Positions 1-7,925 of a DNA stretch of 64,000 nucleotides are shown here, in pieces. Both the position numbers and the translations under genes were made by a program. The stretch's first letter is position 1, and every line of letters begins with the position of its first letter. Source of the DNA: an uncultured Paracoccaceae bacterium (GTDB lineage Bacteria > Pseudomonadota > Alphaproteobacteria > Rhodobacterales > Rhodobacteraceae); assembly GCA_947500135.1 (NCBI GenBank), contig CANMQX010000001.1, forward strand, positions 248,001-312,000. The letters are read 5' to 3'. Under the pieces are notes generated by a model that saw only the letters and a list, made by a program, of their open reading frames with translations, was not told the DNA's origin and ran no database searches.

Positions 1-266
1 AGGCGGCACAGGTCGCGGGCGAACCTTTGGGCAAGGCCGATGCCGCGCTGATCCGGGCGCAAACCGGCTTCGCCATCGGTGGGGTGGCACCCGTGGGGCA
101 TCTGAACCCGATACGGGCTTTTATGGATCCGCGCTTGCTGGAATTTGATGAAATTTTCGCCGCAGCGGGCACACCACGGCATATCTTTCCGATCTCTCCA
201 ACAACGCTGATCAAGATTTCTGTAGCACAACAAGCTGATTTTATTACGATTTCCGTACAAATGTAA
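1..266 (+). CDS. YbaK/EbsC-like aminoacyl-tRNA deacylase, 3' part only
   Basis: The last 88 codons of a gene that enters from the left edge, read in the frame beginning at base 3. The visible end resembles the YbaK/ProX editing-deacylase fold: a TGFAIGGVAPVGH segment and a C-terminal HIFPISPTTLIKIS segment. Family members hydrolyse mischarged tRNAs such as Cys-tRNA(Pro), or act as stand-alone editing domains in the cytoplasm. The TTG at base 27 is in frame but is not the start, because family-like sequence continues upstream of it. The exact substrate cannot be told from this fragment. Confidence 0.75.
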   Translation, partial: AAQVAGEPLGKADAALIRAQTGFAIGGVAPVGHLNPIRAFMDPRLLEFDEIFAAAGTPRHIFPISPTTLIKISVAQQADFITISVQM

Positions 267-273
267 AAAACCT

Positions 274-342
274 TCACATTAACCCTTGAAGATCAGGCTC
301 ACCCTTCCGATATCTAATCATGTGAAAGGCATTCACATTAAC
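274..342. promoter_or_regulatory. Two direct copies of TCACATTAAC before the DUF2852 gene
   Basis: The 10-mer TCACATTAAC occurs at 274-283 and 333-342, 59 bases apart, in the spacer before the gene starting at 369. The same 10-mer recurs at 1388-1397 before bpt, and a near copy (TCACATTATC) lies at 2334-2343 before the GGDEF-EAL gene. It contains a TTAAC half-site like those bound by CtrA-type regulators in alphaproteobacteria. A role as a binding site is inference. Confidence 0.4.
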
Positions 343-368
343 GCAAACGGACTGATAAGGAGCCGACC

Positions 369-806
369 ATGAACACCGCAACCACCCACTCCCCGATGGC
401 ATATAACACCCGCCCTGGGTTCTTTGCCCGGGCCGAAGCCTGGCTGGACGAGCGCGGCAAAGGCGCTTGGATCGCCGCCATGGTTTTGGGCTTCATCTTC
501 TTCTGGCCCATCGGCCTCGCCCTTCTTGCCTACATGATCTGGAGCAAACGCATGTTTAACAAATCCTGCACCGGCATGGCCCGGACCCGCGCCCGTCACA
601 TGGGCAAAACATCCGGCAACAGCGCATTCGACGCCTACAAGAACGAGACCCTGCGCCGTCTGGAAGAAGAGCAGGACCGGTTCGAGGATTTCCTCAAGCG
701 GCTGCGCGAAGCCAAGGACAAGGCCGAGTTCGACGAATTCATGAACGAACGGGCACAAGCGTCCAAGGATGACGACAATACCCGCGATGACGACAACGCG
801 GCCTAA
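369..806 (+). CDS. DUF2852 membrane protein
   Basis: A 145-residue protein matching the DUF2852 pattern: a short N-terminus, one hydrophobic segment at about residues 35-57 (AAMVLGFIFFWPIGLALLAY), then a basic linker and a charged, probably coiled-coil tail (about 80-135) rich in Glu, Lys and Arg. The function of the family is unknown. ATG at 369 follows an AAGGAG box at 357-362. The next gene (860-1348) carries the same tail domain, so the two look like a tandem duplication with diverged membrane parts. A hairpin with a short T run follows the stop. Confidence 0.8.
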   Translation: MNTATTHSPMAYNTRPGFFARAEAWLDERGKGAWIAAMVLGFIFFWPIGLALLAYMIWSKRMFNKSCTGMARTRARHMGKTSGNSAFDAYKNETLRRLEEEQDRFEDFLKRLREAKDKAEFDEFMNERAQASKDDDNTRDDDNAA

Positions 807-810
807 GTCC

Positions 811-841
811 AAAATGGGCTCCCGATCCGGGGGCCCATTTT
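811..841 (+). terminator. Hairpin terminator after the DUF2852 gene
   Basis: AAAATGGGC at 811-819 pairs with GCCCATTTT at 833-841, with further C-G pairing inside the arms; the 3' arm ends in four Ts. It separates two related genes, so part of the transcription may continue into the second one. Confidence 0.6.
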
Positions 842-859
842 CCATTCAGGGGAAACATC

Positions 860-1348
860 ATGACAAGCATCGATATGACGACGAATAATCCAACACCGCA
901 GCCAGCCACCAATACCATGCCAGTGGCCGTGCAGGTCCTTTCCACAATCCTCTTTGGCGTCTTTGGCATTCTGGCCGTGATCTTTGCCTTTGATGCGTCA
1001 CTGGTTGGCGGGATCATCGTGGCACTCGTCCTGGGCTGGCGCGGCGGTTTCGCCCCGGGCCGCTGGGGCAATGGCCCGACTGCACCATCCGTCGAAACAC
1101 TCATGTCGCTGACGCCAGAGGCAGGCAAGCGCGGCAGCGGTAATGCAAGCTTTGACGCCTACCGGTCTGACACGCTGGAACGGCTGGAGGAAGAGCAGGA
1201 GCGCTTTGAAAATTTCCTTGGTCGCTTGCGTGCAGCAAAAGACAAATCCGAGTTCGACGACTTCCTTGATCAACGGGCCCGCCGGGTGACCAATCTGGAC
1301 AAGACATCCGCTCCGGAGCTGGAAGAGCCAGAGCAAAGACAGGGCTGA
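860..1348 (+). CDS. DUF2852-like membrane protein, paralogue of the upstream gene
   Basis: A 162-residue protein with hydrophobic segments at about residues 20-40 and 43-60 and a C-terminal charged helix region. Its tail (about 93-141) aligns without gaps with that of the gene at 369-806: FDAYRSDTLERLEEEQERF here, FDAYKNETLRRLEEEQDRF there. The membrane part does not obviously align. ATG at 860 follows an AGGGGAAA box. The spacing and shared tail suggest tandem duplication and joint function, but no biochemical role is known. Confidence 0.7.
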   Translation: MTSIDMTTNNPTPQPATNTMPVAVQVLSTILFGVFGILAVIFAFDASLVGGIIVALVLGWRGGFAPGRWGNGPTAPSVETLMSLTPEAGKRGSGNASFDAYRSDTLERLEEEQERFENFLGRLRAAKDKSEFDDFLDQRARRVTNLDKTSAPELEEPEQRQG

Positions 1349-1392
1349 GACAAACCCGCTCAAATCACCAAAATAGATCCAAGTCCCTCACA

Positions 1393-1407
1393 TTAACCTC
1401 TTGTTAA
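1393..1407. promoter_or_regulatory. CtrA-type site TTAA-N7-TTAA before bpt
   Basis: TTAA at 1393-1396 and TTAA at 1404-1407 are separated by exactly seven bases, the spacing of the full CtrA box known from alphaproteobacteria. It lies 64 bases before the bpt start codon. CtrA binding here is inference from the motif only. Confidence 0.45.
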
Positions 1408-1470
1408 GCGAGGGGCTTGGCGCAGGCGGGAAGCATTGCTAATCTTCGCTGAACCTACGCGGAACAACCA

Positions 1471-2277
1471 ATGCGCCATACGCTGCCCATCGCCCCACAA
1501 TTCTACGTGACGGCCCCACAGCCGTGCCCGTACCTTGAAGGACGGATGGAACGTAAGCTGTTTACGGCATTGCAGGGCGACACCGCAGCAAAGCTCAACG
1601 ATTCCCTTTCAAAACAGGGCTTTAGGCGTTCGCAAAACGTGCTTTACCGGCCGTCTTGCGCGGAATGCTCTGCCTGTATGTCGGCACGGATTGATGTCTC
1701 GCTCTTTGCGCCCAATCGCAGCCAACGGCGGGTGCAGCGGCGGGCAGAACATCTGCAACGGCGGGCAACATCACCTTGGGCGACCGAGGATCAATACGCG
1801 CTTTTCCGCAAATACTTGGACGGACGGCACGCCGCCGGGGGCATGGCCGACATGGACATGTTCGAATTTGCCGCCATGGTCGAGGAAACACCGATCCGGT
1901 CACGGCTGATCGAATATGAAGACGACGAAGGGCTGCGTGCGGTTTGCCTGACCGATATTCTCGATGACGGGTTATCGATGGTCTATTCCTTCTTTGACCC
2001 CGTGCTCGAAAAACTGTCGCTTGGCACTTACATCATCCTTGATCATATCGCCATCGCGCTGGATCTAGGCCTGCCTTACGTCTATCTGGGCTATTGGGTG
2101 CCCGGCAGCCCCAAGATGGGGTACAAGGCAAATTTCAAAGGGTTGGAAGTCTATGGTGACGGGGCGTGGCAACCCTTGGGTGACCCCAACCAATACGACG
2201 CCGATGTGCATCCGCTCTCCAATGATCCGATCGCCGAACAGGTCGCACGGATCAACCTGCCCGACGGGCGCAGCTGA
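1471..2277 (+). CDS. bpt: Aspartate/glutamate leucyltransferase (arginyl-tRNA-protein transferase family)
   Basis: A 268-residue protein of the Bpt/Ate family, which transfers Leu from Leu-tRNA to proteins with N-terminal Asp or Glu, marking them for ClpS/ClpAP degradation (N-degron pathway) in the cytoplasm. The N-terminal ATE domain has the conserved cysteines: PCPYLEGR near residue 18 and a [12 protein letters not shown] cluster near 60-75. The C-terminal GNAT-like half carries [20 protein letters not shown] at about 207-226, a family signature. The length is normal. The start at 1471 gives the expected N-terminus. The single-gene transcript has a CtrA-like box upstream. Confidence 0.93.
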   Translation: MRHTLPIAPQFYVTAPQPCPYLEGRMERKLFTALQGDTAAKLNDSLSKQGFRRSQNVLYRPSCAECSACMSARIDVSLFAPNRSQRRVQRRAEHLQRRATSPWATEDQYALFRKYLDGRHAAGGMADMDMFEFAAMVEETPIRSRLIEYEDDEGLRAVCLTDILDDGLSMVYSFFDPVLEKLSLGTYIILDHIAIALDLGLPYVYLGYWVPGSPKMGYKANFKGLEVYGDGAWQPLGDPNQYDADVHPLSNDPIAEQVARINLPDGRS

Positions 2278-2370
2278 CAGATCAGCCCGCCAAAGTAGCT
2301 AAAATCCCAACTGATAACCAGTTCTTAGGCAGATCACATTATCCCCTACCCGGTTAAGTAGGAGTGATTG

Positions 2371-4419
2371 ATGCTAAGGGTCGCAGGCTGTTTCAGTAAC
2401 GAGCATGTTCTGTGGCTCGTCATGGTTGCTGCGGCGATATGCTTGGTTGGGTCAATCCTGACCGTCCGGCTTGCCTTGCGGCTACGCAAAATGACGCCGC
2501 GCGCGCAACGGGTGCAAATCGCGCTGACCGGGATTGTAGGTGGCGGGATGGTCTGGGCGACGCATTTCATCGCAATGCTGGCCTATGAACCGGGGATTGA
2601 GCATGGTTACGAACCCTTCGTGACAGCGCTGTCGCTGATCGTGGCGATCCTGGGGGTTGCACTTTCCATGTTCGTCGCAACCGGTCAGTTTCATCGCCGC
2701 GCACCAGAAATGGGCGGTGTTGTGTTCGGGCTAACGGTCGCAATGATGCACTATCTGGGCATGTCAGCTTATCTTGTTCCGGGCGAAATCATCTGGGAAA
2801 TGGACCTGCTGATCGCATCGGTTGCGCTTGGCGCGGGGCTTGGGGCGTTGTCCTTTCATCGGATTGTGCATCCGGTCACCCGGTTCTGCTGGCTTGGCGG
2901 CGCTGTTGCGATGGTTCTGGCGATCTGCACCATGCATTTCACCGGCATGGCGGCCATCACGATCGCGCTAAACCCAACCATCATCGTGCCCCCCACCCCA
3001 TTGTCTGACACGGCCCTTGCATTGGTTGTGCTGGGCCTGATCATCTTTATCCTGTTCATGGGTATGACAGCCTTCATGATAGAGGCGCATCTGGCACAGG
3101 ATGCCCGGCGCAAATTGCAGGAAATGGCGTTGACCGACCCGCTGACCAACCTGCCCAACCGACAGAAACTTCGGGCATTAATTGATGCCAGGTCAGCACC
3201 TGACAACGACGCATCGCGTAGCATCGCAATCCTGACCTTGGACTTGAATATGTTCAAGCAAATCAATGATCTCTATGGGCATAATGCAGGCGATGCCGCC
3301 CTGATTTCCGTCACGCAACGGATGTCATCGGTTTTGCAACGGGGTGAATTTGTAGCACGCATCGGTGGGGACGAATTTGTCGCACTGAAATATGATATCA
3401 CCGGGCGGGATGACGCACAGGAATTTGCGCAGCGACTGCGAACGCAAGTGTTGCGCCCGGTCAGACATCAGGATCTGCGCCTGCAACTGGGCGTCAGCAT
3501 TGGCCTGTCATGCGCGCCCCAGGATGGCACCGATCTGGCCTTGATACAGGAATATTCGGACATCGCGATGTATCGCGCCAAAAGGTTGGACAATAGCGGG
3601 ATTGTCGCGTTCGAGCCCAAAATGTATGCTGACGACCGGGCCCGCACAGCGATGAAGGCCGATTTGCGCATCGCGCTTGAGGAAGACCAATTCGAACTCC
3701 ACTACCAACAGCAAAACGATATCAAGACGCACAGACCGGTCGGTTTTGAGGCATTAATCAGGTGGAACCACCCCATACGCGGGTGCATCAGACCGGACCA
3801 ATTCATCCCCATCGCCGAAGAAACGGGCATTATCTGTGAAATCGGCAGCTGGGTTTTGCGCACCGCCTGCGAAGAAGCTGCAAGTTGGGAAACACCCTTG
3901 CGGATCGCAGTCAACGTGGCCCCTCAACAACTGCTGCAGCCGGGTTTCAGCGAACAGGTCGCGGATGCATTGGACCGAAGCGGCCTGAACAGCGATCAGC
4001 TAGAGCTTGAGATTACCGAAGCCAGCGTCATTCGCGATCACAACACCACACGTTCCGTCATCCACAGGATCAAGGATCTGGGCGTTCGGATCGCGATGGA
4101 TGACTTTGGCACCGGGTATTCATCGCTGGCCACCTTGCAATCGCTGCCCTTTGACAAGATCAAGATCGACCGCAGCTTTGTTTCCGGCGTCCATCGCGAC
4201 GAAAAACGCGCCGCGATCATCCGGGCCACGATCATGATGGCCAAGGCGATGCATATTCCCGTCCTCGCCGAAGGGGTAGAAGACGCCGACGAACTTGATT
4301 TTCTGCTGTCAGAGGATTGCGCAGAGGTGCAAGGCTACTATTTCGGGCGCCCTGTGAACCGCGAAGAGATGCGAGTTATCGCCGCAACAGACGGTTCCTT
4401 GGCGCGTAAAGCATCGTAG
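2371..4419 (+). CDS. MHYT-GGDEF-EAL membrane c-di-GMP enzyme
   Basis: A 682-residue inner-membrane protein. Residues 1-230 hold about seven hydrophobic helices with MHYT-type motifs (THFIAML, MMHYLGMSAYL, MHFTGMAAI), a domain proposed to sense diatomic gases or oxygen through metal. A GGDEF domain follows (about 250-410) with an intact RIGGDEF motif, then an EAL domain (about 425-675) with intact GFEALIRW, DDFGTGYSSL and KIDRSF segments. Both cyclase and phosphodiesterase motifs look complete, so either activity is possible. I chose ATG 2371, behind GGAG at 2361-2364, over the in-frame TTG at 2368. A PilZ protein at the other end of the window is a possible c-di-GMP effector. Confidence 0.92.
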   Translation: MLRVAGCFSNEHVLWLVMVAAAICLVGSILTVRLALRLRKMTPRAQRVQIALTGIVGGGMVWATHFIAMLAYEPGIEHGYEPFVTALSLIVAILGVALSMFVATGQFHRRAPEMGGVVFGLTVAMMHYLGMSAYLVPGEIIWEMDLLIASVALGAGLGALSFHRIVHPVTRFCWLGGAVAMVLAICTMHFTGMAAITIALNPTIIVPPTPLSDTALALVVLGLIIFILFMGMTAFMIEAHLAQDARRKLQEMALTDPLTNLPNRQKLRALIDARSAPDNDASRSIAILTLDLNMFKQINDLYGHNAGDAALISVTQRMSSVLQRGEFVARIGGDEFVALKYDITGRDDAQEFAQRLRTQVLRPVRHQDLRLQLGVSIGLSCAPQDGTDLALIQEYSDIAMYRAKRLDNSGIVAFEPKMYADDRARTAMKADLRIALEEDQFELHYQQQNDIKTHRPVGFEALIRWNHPIRGCIRPDQFIPIAEETGIICEIGSWVLRTACEEAASWETPLRIAVNVAPQQLLQPGFSEQVADALDRSGLNSDQLELEITEASVIRDHNTTRSVIHRIKDLGVRIAMDDFGTGYSSLATLQSLPFDKIKIDRSFVSGVHRDEKRAAIIRATIMMAKAMHIPVLAEGVEDADELDFLLSEDCAEVQGYYFGRPVNREEMRVIAATDGSLARKAS

Positions 4420-4436
4420 CGGGCGGAACTTGGCAC

Positions 4437-4458
4437 GGCGCAGGCACAGGCCTGCGCC
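4437..4458. terminator. Hairpin between two convergent genes
   Basis: GGCGCAGGC at 4437-4445 pairs perfectly with GCCTGCGCC at 4450-4458 around a 4-base loop. It lies between the GGDEF-EAL gene (+) and the TRAP permease gene (-). No T run follows on either strand, so it may act with Rho or as an RNA 3'-end stabiliser. Confidence 0.4.
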
Positions 4459-4471
4459 ATGATACTAAACC

Positions 4472-6826
4472 TTAGTTGAGCAGGTTTGGAACAATTGTCA
4501 CGACGCCCGGGAACATCCACAGCAACAGTAAACCCGCCACCTGTATCCCGATAAACGGCATCACACCTTTGTAAATCTGACCGGTGGTGATCGATTTTGG
4601 CGCAACCCCCCGCAGATAGAACAGGGCAAAACCAAATGGCGGGGTCAGGAACGATGTCTGCAAATTCACAGCAATCATGATCGTCACCCATTTAGGGTCA
4701 AACGTACCACCATAAATCACGGGGCCCACAATCGGGATCACGATGTAGATGATCTCCAGGAAATCCAGCACGAAACCCAGCACAAACAGGACCAACATCA
4801 CCAGCAAGAACACCTGCAATTCGCTGTCGAATGACCGCAGGAATTGCTGGATGTAATGTTCCCCCCCGAATGAAATCAGAACAAGGTTCAGCAATTGAGA
4901 GCCGATCAGAATGGTAAACACCATCGACGTAACCTTCGCCGTCTCGCGGACCACCGGGGTCAGGACACCACCACTCAGCAACACGCCGCATGACCAGATC
5001 AGACCGAACATCGCAAACAGGAAGCAGCCAAATGCCACGATATAGGCGATCCGATTTTCCAGCAGCACGACCTCCTGGCCCAGTCGCATATCGAAATTCA
5101 CGCCGATGATCAGCATCAACACGATGGCACCTGCGGTCAGCAGCACCAACCGACCCGACCGGCCCTGATCCTGCAACTTGCGATAGGTCGCCAGCAGGAT
5201 CGCACCGCCCGCACCCAGCGCCGCAGCCGGTGTCGGGTTGGTAATCCCACCCAGGATCGACCCCAGCACAGCCACAATCAGCACAAGAGGCGGGAACACA
5301 ACGCGCAGGATTTCATTACCCGCCAGATAACCCGCCGCCGTGCGCAACCCGATAAAGGCAATCAACAACGGAATGGCGATCATCAACGTGGTCGCCCCGG
5401 GCGTCGTCAACGGCCCGATGATCAGCACGTCAACGGCCAGCAGCAGGACAAGCCCGCCCGCACCAATCATCAATGGCACCTTGTTGGCGTAAGGGGCGAT
5501 ACCCCGCGCAATCACCAGCATCAGACCCAGCAGCAACACCGTGATGGCAATGCCAGTGCCAATCGGGGCAGCTTGCGCAACACGGGCCTCAACCAATGTG
5601 GCGCGCTCTTCATCCGACAAGGCGCGCGCCTGCGCGACCCCGCCCGCATCATCAATGGCGGTCTGTTCGGCAATCGCGGCATCCCAGGCATCCTGCCCGT
5701 GCAATTCGATCATCGACGCCTGACATTCATCACTGACCCGGGTGCGCAGCGACGCGGTCTGCCCGGCATCGGTGAAGCTGTCGACAATCACCGACTGATT
5801 GCCCACCAGCCCGACCTGCCCCATGCTGATGGTCAGGGCGATCAGGCCAACGGGCACCGCCAGAAACCAGGTAAAGCCATTTCGCGCCGGTGCCTTTTCA
5901 CCGGATTCCGTGTCACCCAATTGCACCGCAGGTGCCTTGGACGGGTTGAACATCGCAAAGCCAAACGCATAGGTGGCATATAGCACAGCCAACAGGATAC
6001 CGGGCAGCAGGGCTGCCTGAAACAGCGTGCCGACCGAAACAACCGCAGGCTCACCCAGATAGGTCAGCGCATCCGAACAGCCCGCCAACCGGGCGCGGTC
6101 TTCTTGTGCGGCAGAATACAGATCACCGGCCAGCGTGCCCAAAAGCACGATCACAATCGACGGCGGAATGATCTGGCCCAATGTGCCAGAAGCCGCAATG
6201 ACCCCCGTCGACAATTCCGGCGAATAGCCATTCTTCAACATCGTCGGCAAGGCCAGCAAGCCCATGGTCACAACGGTCGCACCCACAATCCCGGTCGACG
6301 CCGCCAGAAACGCGCCGACCAAAACGATAGACACGGCCAGACCGCCGGGCAGCGGGCCAAACACCTTGGCCATGGTTGTCAGCAATTCATCGGCGATGCG
6401 CGACCGTTCCAGCACGATCCCCATCATCACGAACATCAGAACCGCCAGCAGCGTCTCAATGGACTGGCCTGCCAGCACGCGCTCGTTCATCCGGTTGACC
6501 AGAAAACCCACATTACGGTCCAACGCCTGTTCCCAGCCAGCGGGGAACAACGCATCCTCATAGCGGGGCAATTCAGGGAAGCGGAACACCGATATCGCAT
6601 CCGGCCTGACGCCTTCGGCAATCAGGGCGGCATACTCCGCCGAATTGGTGTCAACGGCCGCATGGATCAGCAACCCAGCACTGTCCAAAGCCGCGATAAT
6701 CGCGAATGAGATTACCGCAGAACCACTGATCGCAAAGGCGACAGGAAAGCCTGAAAGGATACCGGCAAACAACGTCAGAAAGACGATAATGATGCCGATC
6801 TCGATGCCATCAAGTCCAAAAAGCAT
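4472..6826 (-). CDS. TRAP transporter large permease (DctM type), expanded
   Basis: A 784-residue inner-membrane protein, the ion-coupled channel subunit of a tripartite (TRAP) uptake system. DctM-like blocks are clear: VVTMGLLALPTMLKNGYSPEL, then ASGTLGQIIPPSIVIVLLG, and a C-terminal SFLTPPFGFALFYLRGVAP. It is much longer than the usual ~430 residues. Two hydrophilic inserts stand out, at about residues 60-115 and 350-425 (rich in Ala, Asp, Glu), plus extra helices between them. Such long forms occur in Roseobacter TRAP systems of the TakPQM type. The start ATG lies 17 bases after the small permease stop, so the two are translated as one operon unit with the binding-protein gene upstream. 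Confidence 0.9.
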   Translation of the reverse strand: MLFGLDGIEIGIIIVFLTLFAGILSGFPVAFAISGSAVISFAIIAALDSAGLLIHAAVDTNSAEYAALIAEGVRPDAISVFRFPELPRYEDALFPAGWEQALDRNVGFLVNRMNERVLAGQSIETLLAVLMFVMMGIVLERSRIADELLTTMAKVFGPLPGGLAVSIVLVGAFLAASTGIVGATVVTMGLLALPTMLKNGYSPELSTGVIAASGTLGQIIPPSIVIVLLGTLAGDLYSAAQEDRARLAGCSDALTYLGEPAVVSVGTLFQAALLPGILLAVLYATYAFGFAMFNPSKAPAVQLGDTESGEKAPARNGFTWFLAVPVGLIALTISMGQVGLVGNQSVIVDSFTDAGQTASLRTRVSDECQASMIELHGQDAWDAAIAEQTAIDDAGGVAQARALSDEERATLVEARVAQAAPIGTGIAITVLLLGLMLVIARGIAPYANKVPLMIGAGGLVLLLAVDVLIIGPLTTPGATTLMIAIPLLIAFIGLRTAAGYLAGNEILRVVFPPLVLIVAVLGSILGGITNPTPAAALGAGGAILLATYRKLQDQGRSGRLVLLTAGAIVLMLIIGVNFDMRLGQEVVLLENRIAYIVAFGCFLFAMFGLIWSCGVLLSGGVLTPVVRETAKVTSMVFTILIGSQLLNLVLISFGGEHYIQQFLRSFDSELQVFLLVMLVLFVLGFVLDFLEIIYIVIPIVGPVIYGGTFDPKWVTIMIAVNLQTSFLTPPFGFALFYLRGVAPKSITTGQIYKGVMPFIGIQVAGLLLLWMFPGVVTIVPNLLN

Positions 6827-6843
6827 GGGGTTTCGCCTCTGAT

Positions 6844-7791
6844 TTAGTGAATTTTAGCGACAAGTTCGGCGGTAGGATCGCCGATCGGGTCTTTATCAAG
6901 GAACTTGCCTTCGCTTTTGGGACCTTCCTTGAACTCAAGGAATGATCGGTAAAAGAAGGCGACCGCCTGTAACAGAACCAATGCGGTGAACGTCACCAGC
7001 AGGACCTTGAACAGGAAATAGGCATTGAATCCGTTGGGCGAAAACCCGATGGTCTCCACATTCCAGCGCAGCGCGCGGGCTTTGGTGATCAACCGGTCCA
7101 ACGTGTCGGATGCGGACGGGTTCGGCACAACCAGATGCCGCCATAGGAAAAACCAGCCATAAAGCCATGTCAGAATGGCGGCAGGCACCATGAACAGCAT
7201 TGACCCGATCATATCGATCAGGCGCTTGGTCCGGTAACTCACGGCGGAATAAACCAGATCAACCCGCACATGACCGCCCTGCACAAATGTATACGTCACA
7301 CACATGCAGACAATCATGGCGTTATAGAATTTCAGCTCTTCCGACCACCAGCTGACATCCTTGGTAAAGGTCGCGCCAAGGCCAATGCCAATCTCGGACA
7401 CGGCAAAAACGCGCTGCATGAAGATGATGACAATCTGCTGCAGCACCATCAAAAGACCGGCCCAGGCAAACAGACGACCCGTGCCATTGGCAAAGCCTTC
7501 CAGCACCCGCACGCAACCCCACATGAACCGGTTTGAGATGAAACCGATGATCGTGATCACCAGGAAAATGGCAAAGACGACAAAGAAAAACTCGACCGAT
7601 GCGCCATAATAGATAAAGCGCATCAGGGATTCCTTGATCTCCACCTCGGGCATGTTGCCGTTGATATAGGGAAGCCATGCCAACCACTCACTTGGGTGCA
7701 ACAGCGCGTAACCAAGGTTGTAAAACGCCTCGATCAGATGGGCAAAGAACCACCCAAATGCGTTTCCGCCCCATGCTTCGACCAAGCCCAT
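6844..7791 (-). CDS. TRAP transporter small permease (DctQ type)
   Basis: A 315-residue membrane protein with about six hydrophobic stretches, in the order binding protein - small permease - large permease typical of TRAP operons. It contains a DctQ-like stretch (CVTYTFVQGGHVRVDLVYSAVSY in part), where the VRVDL segment is the usual family signature. At 315 residues it is longer than classic DctQ (~160-200), in line with the enlarged partner permease. It sits in the inner membrane and forms the complex with the large permease. Translation begins at ATG 7791 after a GGGGGA box. Confidence 0.85.
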   Translation of the reverse strand: MGLVEAWGGNAFGWFFAHLIEAFYNLGYALLHPSEWLAWLPYINGNMPEVEIKESLMRFIYYGASVEFFFVVFAIFLVITIIGFISNRFMWGCVRVLEGFANGTGRLFAWAGLLMVLQQIVIIFMQRVFAVSEIGIGLGATFTKDVSWWSEELKFYNAMIVCMCVTYTFVQGGHVRVDLVYSAVSYRTKRLIDMIGSMLFMVPAAILTWLYGWFFLWRHLVVPNPSASDTLDRLITKARALRWNVETIGFSPNGFNAYFLFKVLLVTFTALVLLQAVAFFYRSFLEFKEGPKSEGKFLDKDPIGDPTAELVAKIH

Positions 7792-7851
7792 GTGGAAAGT
7801 CCCCCCATCGTCATTCTGCTTGATTTGGGCACCCTCCCGGCACCCCTGGTA

Positions 7852-7885
7852 TGAGGGCCCCTATGCAGATCGCATCGGGCCCTCA
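7852..7885 (-). promoter_or_regulatory. Hairpin between TRAP binding-protein and permease genes
   Basis: TGAGGGCCC at 7852-7860 pairs with GGGCCCTCA at 7877-7885. The loop can pair again (ATGC/GCAT). It lies in the 134-base gap between the abundant binding protein and the permeases. Such hairpins commonly protect or terminate part of the transcript so that the binding protein is made in excess; that role here is inference. Confidence 0.55.
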
Positions 7886-7897
7886 CTTTACTGTGGA

Positions 7898-7915
7898 TGA
7901 TCACATGTGTGATCA
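7898..7915. repeat. Inverted repeat TGATCACA-TG-TGTGATCA
   Basis: Two perfect 8-base arms around a 2-base centre, 11 bases after the binding-protein stop codon. It could extend the RNA structure of the neighbouring hairpin or be a protein site; the sequence alone does not decide. Confidence 0.45.
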
Positions 7916-7925
7916 ATTCCGGGCG

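Noticed and set aside
333-845. 170-codon open frame on the minus strand opposite the DUF2852 gene
   Set aside because: Mirror frame of a GC-rich gene; low-complexity, His/Gly/Val-rich product, no ribosome-binding site.
6104-6709. 201-codon plus-strand frame inside the TRAP permease gene
   Set aside because: Antisense shadow with an Arg/Gln/His-rich product and no family features; the minus-strand permease is certain.
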